Below, piece by piece: positions 1-15,251 of a stretch of 26,977 bases of DNA. Positions within the stretch are counted from its first letter, which is position 1, and each line of letters opens with the position of its first letter. The position numbers were made by a program, and so were the translations under genes. Under the pieces are notes generated by a model. It was given only the letters and a program-made list of their open reading frames with translations. It was not told the origin of the DNA and did not search any database. This stretch comes from Silene noctiflora (taxonomy: Eukaryota > Streptophyta > Magnoliopsida > Caryophyllales > Caryophyllaceae), in NCBI GenBank assembly GCA_009801015.1, contig VHZZ01000060.1, forward strand, positions 298,494-325,470, given 5' to 3'.

Positions 1-96
1 TCAAACCAAACACTTCTAATTATATTTCCCAGAAGATATAAATCAGTATGATTTATGAAATCAAAAACTAAAATAATTGAGATCCCTAGAAAAATC

Positions 97-903
97 ATGT
101 CTAATTTTTGCAGATGAGTACTATACACTCTAATGATGGCATAATAAAAATTGCATGCATTCACTTAATTAATACTCTGTAATTAAATACTCATTCCGTT
201 TCGATTATTTGTTTAACTTTATATTTTTATACAATCGGACTTAAACAAATGATTGAGACGGAACGAGCAGGCGATTGATTTAATTAAAAAAAAAAAAAGT
301 CATACCTGATTAATTAAGAGTCTCAACATACTATTAATTTGGGTTTTCTAGGGTTCTTTGTTTTGAAGTTTTAATTTCAGTGTGAGAAACTGGAGTATTA
401 GATTCAACATATATTAAAACGATACACTGAACAACAAAAAGGCCTATTAGCTCAGTTGGTTAGAGCGTCGTGCTAATAACGCGAAGGTCGCAGGTTCGAG
501 ACCTGCATAGGCCATTTATTTTTGCGTTTGTAATTTTGATTATTCATTCCATTGAGATACATTTTTCTCAATTTTAGGTTTTTTCTATAGTAAATCACTG
601 CTTTTTTTTAATCAATACATTAAATAAATGTAGTAAACTACGTTTACATTACGGTTTATGTCCGTCTCCATTTCCTGCATAAATAATATTGGTTATATAT
701 ATGAGGCTATAGTAAAAATTTACTACCTTTAAAAAACAGTTTATTTCCGTCTCCATCTCCTACATCAGTAATATGGCTATATACGAGGCTAGAGCAAAAA
801 CTTTACTTTCTATTATTATTATTATATATCGACGTATTTACGAGTTACAACTTCAAAAGCTTATGAAAATGTCAAGCTTGAGTTTTTGCTTTAAAACATG
901 GTC
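97..903. repeat. Tandem segmental duplication, copy A (with tRNA-Ile)
   Basis: Copy A of a roughly 0.8-kb tandem duplication; copy B is at 1135-1905. Shared landmarks in the same order are a segment around 97-177 (copy B 1135-1191), a small Stowaway-like hairpin (about 188-268), a block at 301-400 (copy B 1322-1420), the tRNA, and a block at 848-903 (copy B 1816-1905). The copies differ by many substitutions and small indels, so the duplication is not recent, yet the 74-bp tRNA is identical in both. Copy boundaries are approximate. Confidence 0.8.
441..514 (+). tRNA. tRNA-Ile (anticodon AAT), copy 1
   Basis: This is a nuclear tRNA-Ile(AAU) gene. The 7-bp acceptor stem pairs GGCCTAT (441-447) with ATAGGCC (507-513), and the discriminator base is A514. 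The anticodon stem TCGTG/CGCGA closes the loop CTAATAA, with anticodon AAT at 475-477. The T arm holds the box B sequence GGTTCGAGACC, and box A lies in the D arm. CCA is not encoded and there is no intron. A T5 run at 519-523 is a good Pol III terminator, and CAA triplets just upstream fit plant tRNA genes. AAU-Ile is the eukaryotic nuclear type, so this is not a plastid or mitochondrial insertion. Confidence 0.97.
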
Positions 904-1134
904 AAAAAAAGGTAAACAAATGACGCAGACAAAGAGAGTATAAGCATTACTATCAGGACAAAACTGACAGGCCACAAAACTGAAACAGTACTCGTGTCGG
1001 ATCCTCGTATCTGAGTCCGAGCATCATAGTGAAAGACACTCAAATATGTTACAGAGAATATCATAAATCAAAACCCCTACTCGCTTCGTTCCGAAAATTA
1101 ACAGGTGCAGATACCATAAGTCCATAACACATCA

Positions 1135-1905
1135 TATGTCTAATTTTTGCAGATGGGATCATAAAAATTGCATGCATTCACTTAATTAATACTCCCTAAT
1201 TAAATACACATTCCGTCTCGATCATTTGTTTAAGTTTTATATCTTTTGTGAGGATTAATTCAATCGAAGTTAAACAAATGATCGGACGGAACGTGACTGA
1301 TTTAATAGGAACAAAAAAAGTCATACCTGATTAATTAAGAGTCTCAACATATTAATTTGTGGTTTCCGGGTTCTTTACTTCTTTGTTTTGAAGTTTCAAT
1401 TTCTGGAAGAGAAACTGGAGTATACAAGTTAGAACATATGATAAAATATAAATACTTTTACCAGTAAGGCCTATTAGCTCAGTTGGTTAGAGCGTCGTGC
1501 TAATAACGCGAAGGTCGCAGGTTCGAGACCTGCATAGGCCATTTTATTTTGCTATAATTTTGTATAAATGACTGCTTTTTGATTTTGCGTTTATAATTTT
1601 GATTATTCATTCCATTAAATAATTTTGTTTAAATGACTGCTTTTTTATCAATACATTAAATAATTGTAGTAGAAAACTATGTTTAAAACACGTGTTATTT
1701 CCGTCTCCATCTCCATCTCCATCTCCTACATTAATAATATGGCGATATACGACTATACGAGGCTAGAGCAAAAAATTTACTTTCTATTATTATATATCAA
1801 CATATTTACAAGCTACAACTTCAAAAGCTTATGAAAATGTCAAGCTTGAGTTTTTTCAGACAAGAGCAAGATTAAGCAAAACTTATATATGCTTTAAAAC
1901 ATGGT
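1135..1905. repeat. Tandem segmental duplication, copy B (with tRNA-Ile)
   Basis: Second copy of the unit at 97-903, in the same orientation. It keeps the same order: 5' flank, Stowaway-like hairpin (about 1206-1293), the block ending in the tRNA leader, the tRNA, and the AT-rich tail ending with the 16-bp stretch at 1890-1905 that also occurs at 888-903. Between the copies (904-1134) I see no gene. Confidence 0.8.
1468..1541 (+). tRNA. tRNA-Ile (anticodon AAT), copy 2
   Basis: Identical over all 74 bases to the tRNA at 441-514, with anticodon AAT at 1502-1504. A T4 run at 1542-1545 directly follows and can serve as Pol III terminator. The upstream leader differs from copy 1 (no clear CAA-rich stretch), so the two could differ in expression. 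It arose through the tandem duplication described here. Confidence 0.97.
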
Positions 1906-2394
1906 CTTGTATTATACACAAAAGGAAGTCATACTGCTTGACGGCATTGGTTTGCGCATTTTTAACCAATCAGTATGTTCCTAGTTTCTACAATATCGAC
2001 TAATGCAATGAGAAAACAGCATCAGCACCTCCAAATATAGTGATTAAATGCCTCAGTGCAAGGGCACAGGCATCGACCTTCATGTGTAAACCAACCTAGT
2101 GGATCGTTCAATTGAGTGAAGTAATATAGACCGTCTCATACAAGACTGACTGCTTCAACTAGCCAAATAGGTACCCAGGTCCGAAGCACTTTGAGGCATT
2201 CTACATCTTCAACACCAACCCACGCCAATCTTCATAATAACGTCAATAATGTTGAGACGTTGAGTTATTACCCACGCACTCTAGTATCCTTGAGTACCTA
2301 AGATACAGCCAGTGTTACAGGAATTATCTTGTTTGTACGACAAGAAGCGAGCGATTGCAAAAATGTTGCTCAGTTGAATCAACCATGGAACTGA
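1906..2394. other. Downstream of the IRE4-like gene, no gene seen
   Basis: This stretch lies between the tRNA duplication and the stop codon of the minus-strand kinase gene and probably includes its 3' UTR. No ORF with recognisable content is present, and I see no clear poly(A) signal. A short sequence at 2125-2150 resembles the arm of the GAGACGGTCTCA-type MITEs seen elsewhere in the window. Confidence 0.4.
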
Positions 2395-9618
<7,224 letters not shown>

Positions 9619-9724
9619 TAAAGAGGTTGAATTAATCAATGGCGGAAAATTCGAGATTAATTAATTAATATTGAATTTGCGTCATTTTTTTTTGCGAATT
9701 TTGAAGATCTAGAGAACTCGATCC

Positions 9725-9758
<34 letters not shown>
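9725..9758. repeat. (GAT)n / (ATC)n microsatellite upstream of the IRE4-like start codon
   Basis: Eleven uninterrupted GAT units about 110 bp upstream of the predicted ATG of the minus-strand kinase gene. On the transcribed strand this reads (ATC)n and probably lies in the 5' UTR or core promoter. I see no convincing TATA box nearby. Confidence 0.9.
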
Positions 9759-9760
<2 letters not shown>

Positions 9761-10018
9761 AATCGTTGAATTTGTTGGAAAAGTTGTTAAGGAGGAAAGA
9801 GTAGACTGTTGTAGGTTGAGAAAATGGGAGAAATTTTCGCGGGAAATGGAGAAATACATGGATACACGTACGTTTTTAGTTTGGACGTGCTTACCCCATT
9901 AGATTATGCAACTACTTAATATCTCTTTCTCTATCCTTACGTTTTTCGATCCGACACAAAGTTAGCGAGTTAGAATTTTTTTTTGTTTCGATGCGACATG
10001 GAGTTAGCAAGTTTGATA

Positions 10019-10206
10019 CTCCTTAGTTAGTCGACTGGCTAGCTAATACGGGTGTTGATTCATCTTATGATACCATTATCCTAGACCATCCCCCTGATGG
10101 TCCACGCTCAATTCTCCGGGACGATATTCTCGGGGTTACATTCCCCCGGCTAGTACCGAATTAAGTTAGTTTTCGGGGTCCAACCCCTCTTTTGTACCAA
10201 AAAAAA
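10019..10206 (+). mobile_element. 5'-truncated LINE-like retroelement end with target-site duplication
   Basis: An insert of about 188 bp ends in a run of A (about 10199-10208) and is flanked by the direct repeat AAGTTTGATA (10009-10018 and 10207-10216, the exact edge blurred by the A run). It has no tRNA-like box A or box B. The GC-rich part (about 10110-10190, with CGGGG and CCCCCGGC) looks like a LINE 3' UTR. The surrounding sequence repeats a motif like GTTAGCGAGTTAGA followed by a T run. Confidence 0.65.
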
Positions 10207-10306
10207 AAGTTTGATATTTTTTTTTTTGGTGTTAATAAGGAGTCATAAAGTTAGGGAGTTAGATTTTTTTTTAAGTTTGATGTGACATGGAGTTAGTGAG
10301 TTTAGA

Positions 10307-10490
10307 TTTTTTTTTTTTTTTTGTATCTCTATCGATAGTTGGGACAATCTCCTTCGGCGTACTGAAGGTAGTTTAATGGATTGACCCTTCCAAGTTTGAC
10401 TTTTTTTCATTCGCAAGAGTCAGAATCGAACTCATGACCACTCGTTTAAGAGATGAGAGTTTTTACCACTCACACCAGCCAATTTTGTTA
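10307..10490 (-). mobile_element. tRNA-derived SINE (minus strand)
   Basis: Read on the minus strand, it starts near 10490 with TGGCTGGTGTGAGTGGTA (box A-like). About 40 bp later comes GAGTTCGATTCTGA (box B-like), then a tRNA-unrelated body, and it ends in a long A tail (T run at 10307-10322 on the plus strand). The flanks GTTAGTGAGTTTAGA (about 10281-10295) and GTTAGCGAGTTAGAG (about 10488-10502) fit a target-site duplication, although the same motif is repeated locally anyway. Confidence 0.7.
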
Positions 10491-10560
10491 GCGAGTTAGA
10501 GTTGAGGTTGGGTAATTTGTTTGAGTAATATGGTGGAGAACTGGACATATAGGTTGGATC

Positions 10561-10866
10561 GAGCTCTTGCCAACTCGGGAGGCTAGGTTAGGTTGGCTTT
10601 AGTTAGCCTTGAATTGGCAAGTGGGAAGGATTTTGGTGGGTTGGGTTGACGGGTTGAGTTTTGTTAGGTTTTGGTCGGGTTATACTGGGTGTGTAGGTTG
10701 TCACAAGTCGGATGAGTCGAGCTAGGTTGGGCTTGAGCTCTTACTTACTCTAAATTGGGTAATGGGAGAGGCCAGGTCGGGTTGGTCTTGAATTGGCCCG
10801 TGTGAAGGATTTGGGTGGGTGGGGTTAATGGGTTGAGTTTATTAGGTTTGGGCGGGTCGTACTGAG
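10561..10866. repeat. GC-rich imperfect tandem repeat (two copies of about 130 bp)
   Basis: Copy 1 (about 10561-10690) and copy 2 (about 10735-10866) share GAGCTCTT, then a GGTTGG stretch, CTTGAATTGGC, GTG(T)GAAGGATTT, GGTGGG, GGGTTGAGTTT and a final TACTG in the same order. The region is rich in GGGTTGG and GGGTCGGGT. No believable coding content. Confidence 0.7.
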
Positions 10867-10989
10867 AGGAGAGAACGACCTTGAATAGGCCGTGTGTGTG
10901 TCTGGAGGGTGAGGCTGGGCAGTGGGCCAGGCACGGGGAACACCTTAGAATGACGGCCCCACAAAAATGGTTAGCTCCAAACACGAAGG

Positions 10990-11700
10990 TTATAAGATGA
11001 GTCGTTTAGTACCTCATTTATTTAGAAGTTTTTATGGATTTTTTAGTTATATGGATGAAATTAGTTATTTTAAAATGTCTATTAACAAACAGGTTAGACA
11101 AATCAATTAGATTATAGTAAAAACAAATTATACAAGTTTATTTACTACATGTGACCGATTAATAATTGGATTGAGCTTGGGTAACATTTGAGAAATAAAT
11201 TCTCCGTCATTTACCTAGTCCCCACGACCACACCCGAATGGCCATATGACACAAACAAAAGGTTGGTACGACCTACTCTTTAATAAAGTACTCCGTATGT
11301 TTATTAAGAATATATCTAAAGCGTTAATTTTTTAAATGGAAAGACAGACAATTAATTTTTTTTTTAAAAAAAAGCAAAATGTCATTAAAAAAGAGATACA
11401 AATCACATCAATTTAAAATATACTTAGAATAAAATAAATGGGTAGTTTGAAATAATTAGCACATCTCTTTCTTATAAATTTATTATGCATTTTGGTACTT
11501 ATCCCCGTGACGATTGTATAATGTTTTATTGTTAAATTATCCAAATAATAGAGGAAATTAAATATTTGTTTGATTCGGACAAATGAAGAAAATGTCATGT
11601 GACATTAACATTTTAACATAATTTAATTGTTTACTTTTTTATGTAATGATTATTACTAGTCTACTTCACAAATAATAGAACTAGGTCATTCTAGTGAGCT
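10990..11700. other. AT-rich intergenic DNA, nothing recognised
   Basis: Only short random ORFs and A/T runs are present. No RNA gene or transposon terminus could be supported. Confidence 0.5.
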
Positions 11701-11712
11701 CTTTTTTTTTAC

Positions 11713-11846
11713 ACGAATTCTTGTGACAGACAAAATCCGTCACTTTGAAGAGACGTGAGACAAAGGGGCAACTGGGGGGCAAGTGGGAGGGCAAATGAAG
11801 AGGGATTGTGAGAGGTCTCTTTGAAGAGACTGTCACAAGCAAGACG
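11713..11846. mobile_element. Mutator-type MITE (TTGTGACAG family), no clean target duplication
   Basis: The inverted ends carry TTGTGACAGAC (11721-11731) and CTGTCACAAG (11830-11839). The interior GGGGCAACTGGGGGGCAAGT resembles the interior of the other Mutator-type MITEs in this window (14820-15042, 15831-15991). I could not find a convincing 9-bp duplication, so the edges are approximate. Confidence 0.55.
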
Positions 11847-12038
11847 CTTTATTCTTTTATTTTCTAACTTGGAGTTGATAACTAATGAGTCTTTAACTAA
11901 CATTCAGTGCAAATCTCTTATCCCATCGTATGTCTCATTGCTTATGCTAATGACACATAATTACATCGGTACATATAATTACCATTTTTATTATTGGAGG
12001 TGCGATGTGTCAAGATATTAAGGTACGTTGTGAGATAG

Positions 12039-12075
12039 TACTCCCTCCTATTCACTAACATTCCACATTTCCTAA
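12039..12075. mobile_element. Stowaway-like terminus, partner end not found
   Basis: TA at 12039-12040 followed by CTCCCTCCTATTCACTAACA, a typical Stowaway-type left end. The matching right end was not recognised downstream, so this is probably a decayed or truncated copy. Confidence 0.5.
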
Positions 12076-13990
12076 AGCGGAAATTTCACAAAATTTTCGA
12101 CTTTCCTTATTAGTTTATCATTTGTAGTTAAGATAACATGTAACCCCACATTCTCTCTCGTACATTCTTTTTCCTTCATATATTACCATTCCACTAAATA
12201 TTGGTCCAAAGTCAACGAGTCCAAGAACACCTCAAACCGACGTCGTTTGCTATCTCAAACATCGACTGAAAGTCACCCCATTGCAAATGTTCAAACTCTT
12301 GCCAAAATGCTGAATTCTGCGGCCAAAGTCGTGTTTGACAAAAAAAATTATGAAAGGTTGTATTTGACAAACTTTTTTTTTAAAGGCGGTGTTTGGAATT
12401 TTACATTTTTTAAAGGTTGTGTTTGACAAAAAACCCTAGTTAATTACTACCATTTACCGTCGAGTATTGGGAAGACTTATTTTTCTAGAATTTTGATGAT
12501 TAGTGAGGTATTTTTGAACATGCTTAATCCCCCTTCCATTCAAATCAAAGATAACACTTACCTTATTCGAATCATTTTAACCAAATTACCATTCATTTTT
12601 GGTAAAAAATATTACTAAAAACCCCTCATACACCCTTATTATTTACCTCCAATATCATCATATTTGTGGCCATCTTTTAATTCTCTATTTTCTTAAACCT
12701 TGCGCTTTCTCCCGTGTTACATTTAGTCTGGATCAGAAGTATTTCGTATAAGACTTTAGATAGTTACTTTTGTTTGGTGAAATTATCTCATTAGTTATGC
12801 TCTTGTAAGGCTGCCACCCGCCCTACATAAGAAAATGTATTAAATGAATCTATTAATACAACTACCACAAGTCATTTAGATCATGTTTTTTCCGGCTTAA
12901 TTTCAGTTCGACTCAACTTTATTCAATTCAGCTTAGTTTAAACTCTTTAATAAGAATCTTCTATACAATATAATAAAACAACAACCAAAATATGTTTTTT
13001 TCCCTCCAACATCTCTATTTCATTAAACATAATTTTTAGGATCCTTTAAAAATAAACTCACTAACTAAAAAGCCTAATACATATAATTTTTTTTTTCTTT
13101 TTTCATTTTTTTTTTTGGTCATTGCTAGCACGAGATTTATACCACTATGATTTTGTTTTTGCTTTTACCAATTTCTCTATATTCTAAGGTTTTCATAATT
13201 TCATAATTGGTTCTAAAATTTTGCTTTTTTTTTAAAATAATTTTCATATCTTATATAGTATATACAATAAATTTATTATGAGATTGTTTTATAATTTATA
13301 ATACAAAACAATACCACGGGTAATAAACAGGTGAAATCATGGTTAAAACTAAAATGAGTACACTTATTTTATAAATAGAAAGAAAGTTAAAGAGTCATTT
13401 TTGTGTCATGATTAACAATATAAAGTTAGTCTTTTATATTAAAAACTCACCACTATTTTTTTATTAAAAGTGACCACTTTTTAAAAACAATCATTTTTGT
13501 ACATAAAATATTCACTATTTCTTATAAATTGGTCAGTTTTATCAGTCTCATCATACGACGATCACACACAATAACTATGCAATCTAAATTGGAAAAACAA
13601 GCAATACTTTAGGTATTTTTTTATGATTCAATGTAATAAATAGTAAACCATTCTTTTAATAAATAGTAGCTCATGGTTCGCACACAAACGTGTGAAAAAA
13701 TTGTTTTGAACTGAATTTCACATAATTTATTTGAAAAACGTAAATGATNTGTGAATTTTGCAAATATTAAGTTGGTTGGTTATCTAACGTCTTCAATTCC
13801 TAAAATTTGGAACTTTCCCTAACANATGGTAAACGGGACATTTAGAGTGACTATGAATTTACGCATTGGGTTTAATCGAGGCCGAGATATTTTGATTTTT
13901 TTTATTTTTTTATTTGAGCTATGTCGAATTCTATCATCATGCCATAGTTCGGTTATAGTAATAACGATTACGTTATTAACATACTCATTC
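12076..13990. other. AT-rich intergenic DNA, no gene seen
   Basis: Long A/T runs and only short ORFs. Three short direct repeats of the type AAAGGTTGTGTTTGACAAA lie at about 12340-12430. Single ambiguous bases (N) occur at 13749 and 13825. Part of the right side may be the body of the Helitron-like element ending at 14455, but I cannot place its 5' end. Confidence 0.45.
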
Positions 13991-13996
13991 CACACA

Positions 13997-14183
13997 CAAA
14001 GCGTCTCCCTTGTGACGGGTCGGTCCTTGTGACGGATAATGTCACTCACAAAACGAATAGGGGGACAAGATGGGGGCACCCCCCACTTGCTTTCCTCTCT
14101 CCTCTCATGGGCATTTTGTGAGACAAAAAGGTATCCGTCACAAGCTTGTGACGGATACCTTCTGTCACAAATGAGAATTGCCC
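13997..14183. mobile_element. Mutator-type MITE copy 1 (187 bp) with perfect 9-bp target duplication
   Basis: Flanked by TTCCACACA at 13988-13996 and 14184-14192. The left end CAAAGCGTCTCCCTTGTGAC and the right end (complement GGGCAATTCTCATTTGTGAC) form imperfect terminal inverted repeats. An inner palindrome is built on GTCACAAGCTTGTGAC. A 9-bp duplication is the hallmark of Mutator-like elements. It is the same family as the element at 16709-16990. Short ORFs across it have no coding meaning. Confidence 0.88.
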
Positions 14184-14407
14184 TTCCACACAATAGTTTT
14201 CACCTCATTTCTCTAATATATGTGAGAAGTTCATTATTGAAATGGGATGAAAATAAGAGTTTAGAAGGAATACATTTATCATGCTTCCATGTTATGATCA
14301 ATAATTTGATGTTAAACATTTCACATTTTCTTTTAAATATTTTACTCACATATAGATATTTCACGTATATACACAAATTATTTTGAAATAATTTTAAATT
14401 ATGTTTT

Positions 14408-14455
14408 AAAAAATGCATACAAATATACCCGCAACTTTGCACGGGTTTAAACTAG
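14408..14455 (+). mobile_element. Helitron-like 3' terminus
   Basis: A short hairpin (ACCCG at about 14427-14431, CGGGT at about 14442-14446) is followed about 6 bp later by AAACTAG, with T as next base. This matches the CTRR end and subterminal hairpin of plant Helitrons, which insert between A and T. A closely similar end in opposite orientation lies at 17913. The 5' end of the element was not found. Confidence 0.5.
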
Positions 14456-14760
14456 TAAATATAATAATTGAGCCTCAACTATAACCTTAAGGTTTTAGTT
14501 GACATGCTTCTTCTATCATGGTATCAGAGCCAGTATGACCAAATGTCACGGGTTCAAATTCTGACAGCCTCTAATAACTCACGAAGTGGAATTTCAGCTT
14601 TTAATTTGGGGCTCAGCCTCAGCACTAACTAATCTTTAAGCCAAATGGGCATTTGATTTATCCTTTTTCATAAATTAACTCTTACTTCAACTTAGTTCAG
14701 TATTCAATTTAATTCAGCTTCTATCAGCCGGGAAAAAACAGGACCTTCATTGAAAAGTGA
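14456..14760 (+). mobile_element. TRIM/LTR-retrotransposon fragment with tRNA-Met primer-binding site
   Basis: TGGTATCAGAGCCAG (14519-14533) is the complement of the 3' end of plant initiator tRNA-Met, the classic primer-binding site. It directly follows what looks like an LTR end (ATCA, 14515-14518) containing the ACCTTAAGGT palindrome. The internal part has no ORF, as in miniature TRIM elements. A related minus-strand LTR-like piece is at 17826-17890. The far LTR was not found and the edges are uncertain. Confidence 0.5.
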
Positions 14761-14819
14761 CCAAAGTGACCACCTCAAGAGTAAATGTTCTTTGACATAA
14801 GCTTGAGATAAAAAAACAA

Positions 14820-15042
14820 CAAAGTGTCCTGCTTGTGACGGACACTATCACTCAGAAGCTGAAGACGGAACTATCCGTCTTCAGCTTGTGACTGATAGTG
14901 TCCCTCTCACAATAAGGCAAGTGGGAGGGCAAGTGGGGGAGAAATGGAGCATCCCATGAATAGTGTCATTTGCATATTATGAGAGAGCACTATCTGTTTT
15001 CAACTTGTGACGGATAATGGCCGTCTTCAACGAGAATTTGCG
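14820..15042. mobile_element. Mutator-type MITE (223 bp) with perfect 9-bp target duplication
   Basis: Flanked by AAAAAACAA at 14811-14819 and 15043-15051. The left end is CAAAGTGTCCTGCTTGTGAC; the right end complement is CGCAAATTCTCGTTGAAGAC. The interior has a near-palindrome around CTGAAGACGG and CCGTCTTCAG. It is closely related to the 161-bp element at 15831-15991. Confidence 0.85.
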
Positions 15043-15135
15043 AAAAAACAAAGCTTACATAATCTAAACTTCTTTCCAATTTCTAAAATGAAAAAATATG
15101 TAACTTACACTATGTTAACTCTTACATTGCGAGTT

Positions 15136-15160
15136 AAAAAAAAAAAAAAAAAAAAAAAAA
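15136..15160. repeat. Poly(A) tract, 25 bp
   Basis: Pure A run about 90 bp downstream (in the sense of the minus-strand gene) of the stop codon of the small IRE-like gene. No target duplication is visible, so I treat it as a simple repeat. Confidence 0.85.
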
Positions 15161-15251
15161 TTTAACACTTCTGCATTCTAAGGTTTTCGAACTATTTCTT
15201 TGGTCACACATTCGTAAAATAGTCTCAAATACCCGTGGTAATATAAAAGTT

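Noticed and set aside
441-1541. tRNA pair as an organelle DNA insertion
   Set aside because: Anticodon AAT for Ile is the eukaryotic nuclear type, whereas plant organelles use other Ile anticodons, and the flanks look nuclear.
13819-14193. Open frames on both strands around a GC-rich patch
   Set aside because: They run through a Mutator-type MITE with a 9-bp target duplication. The same applies to the frames at 16471-16988 across the N gap.
14519-14590. Possible tRNA or SINE because of TGGTATCAGAGC and GGGTTCAAATTC
   Set aside because: No cloverleaf can be folded. The first motif is exactly the tRNA-Met primer-binding site, which fits an LTR/TRIM remnant better.
15136-15160. Poly(A) tail of a processed pseudogene
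   Set aside because: The small IRE-like gene has introns and no flanking target duplication, so the A run is treated as a simple repeat.
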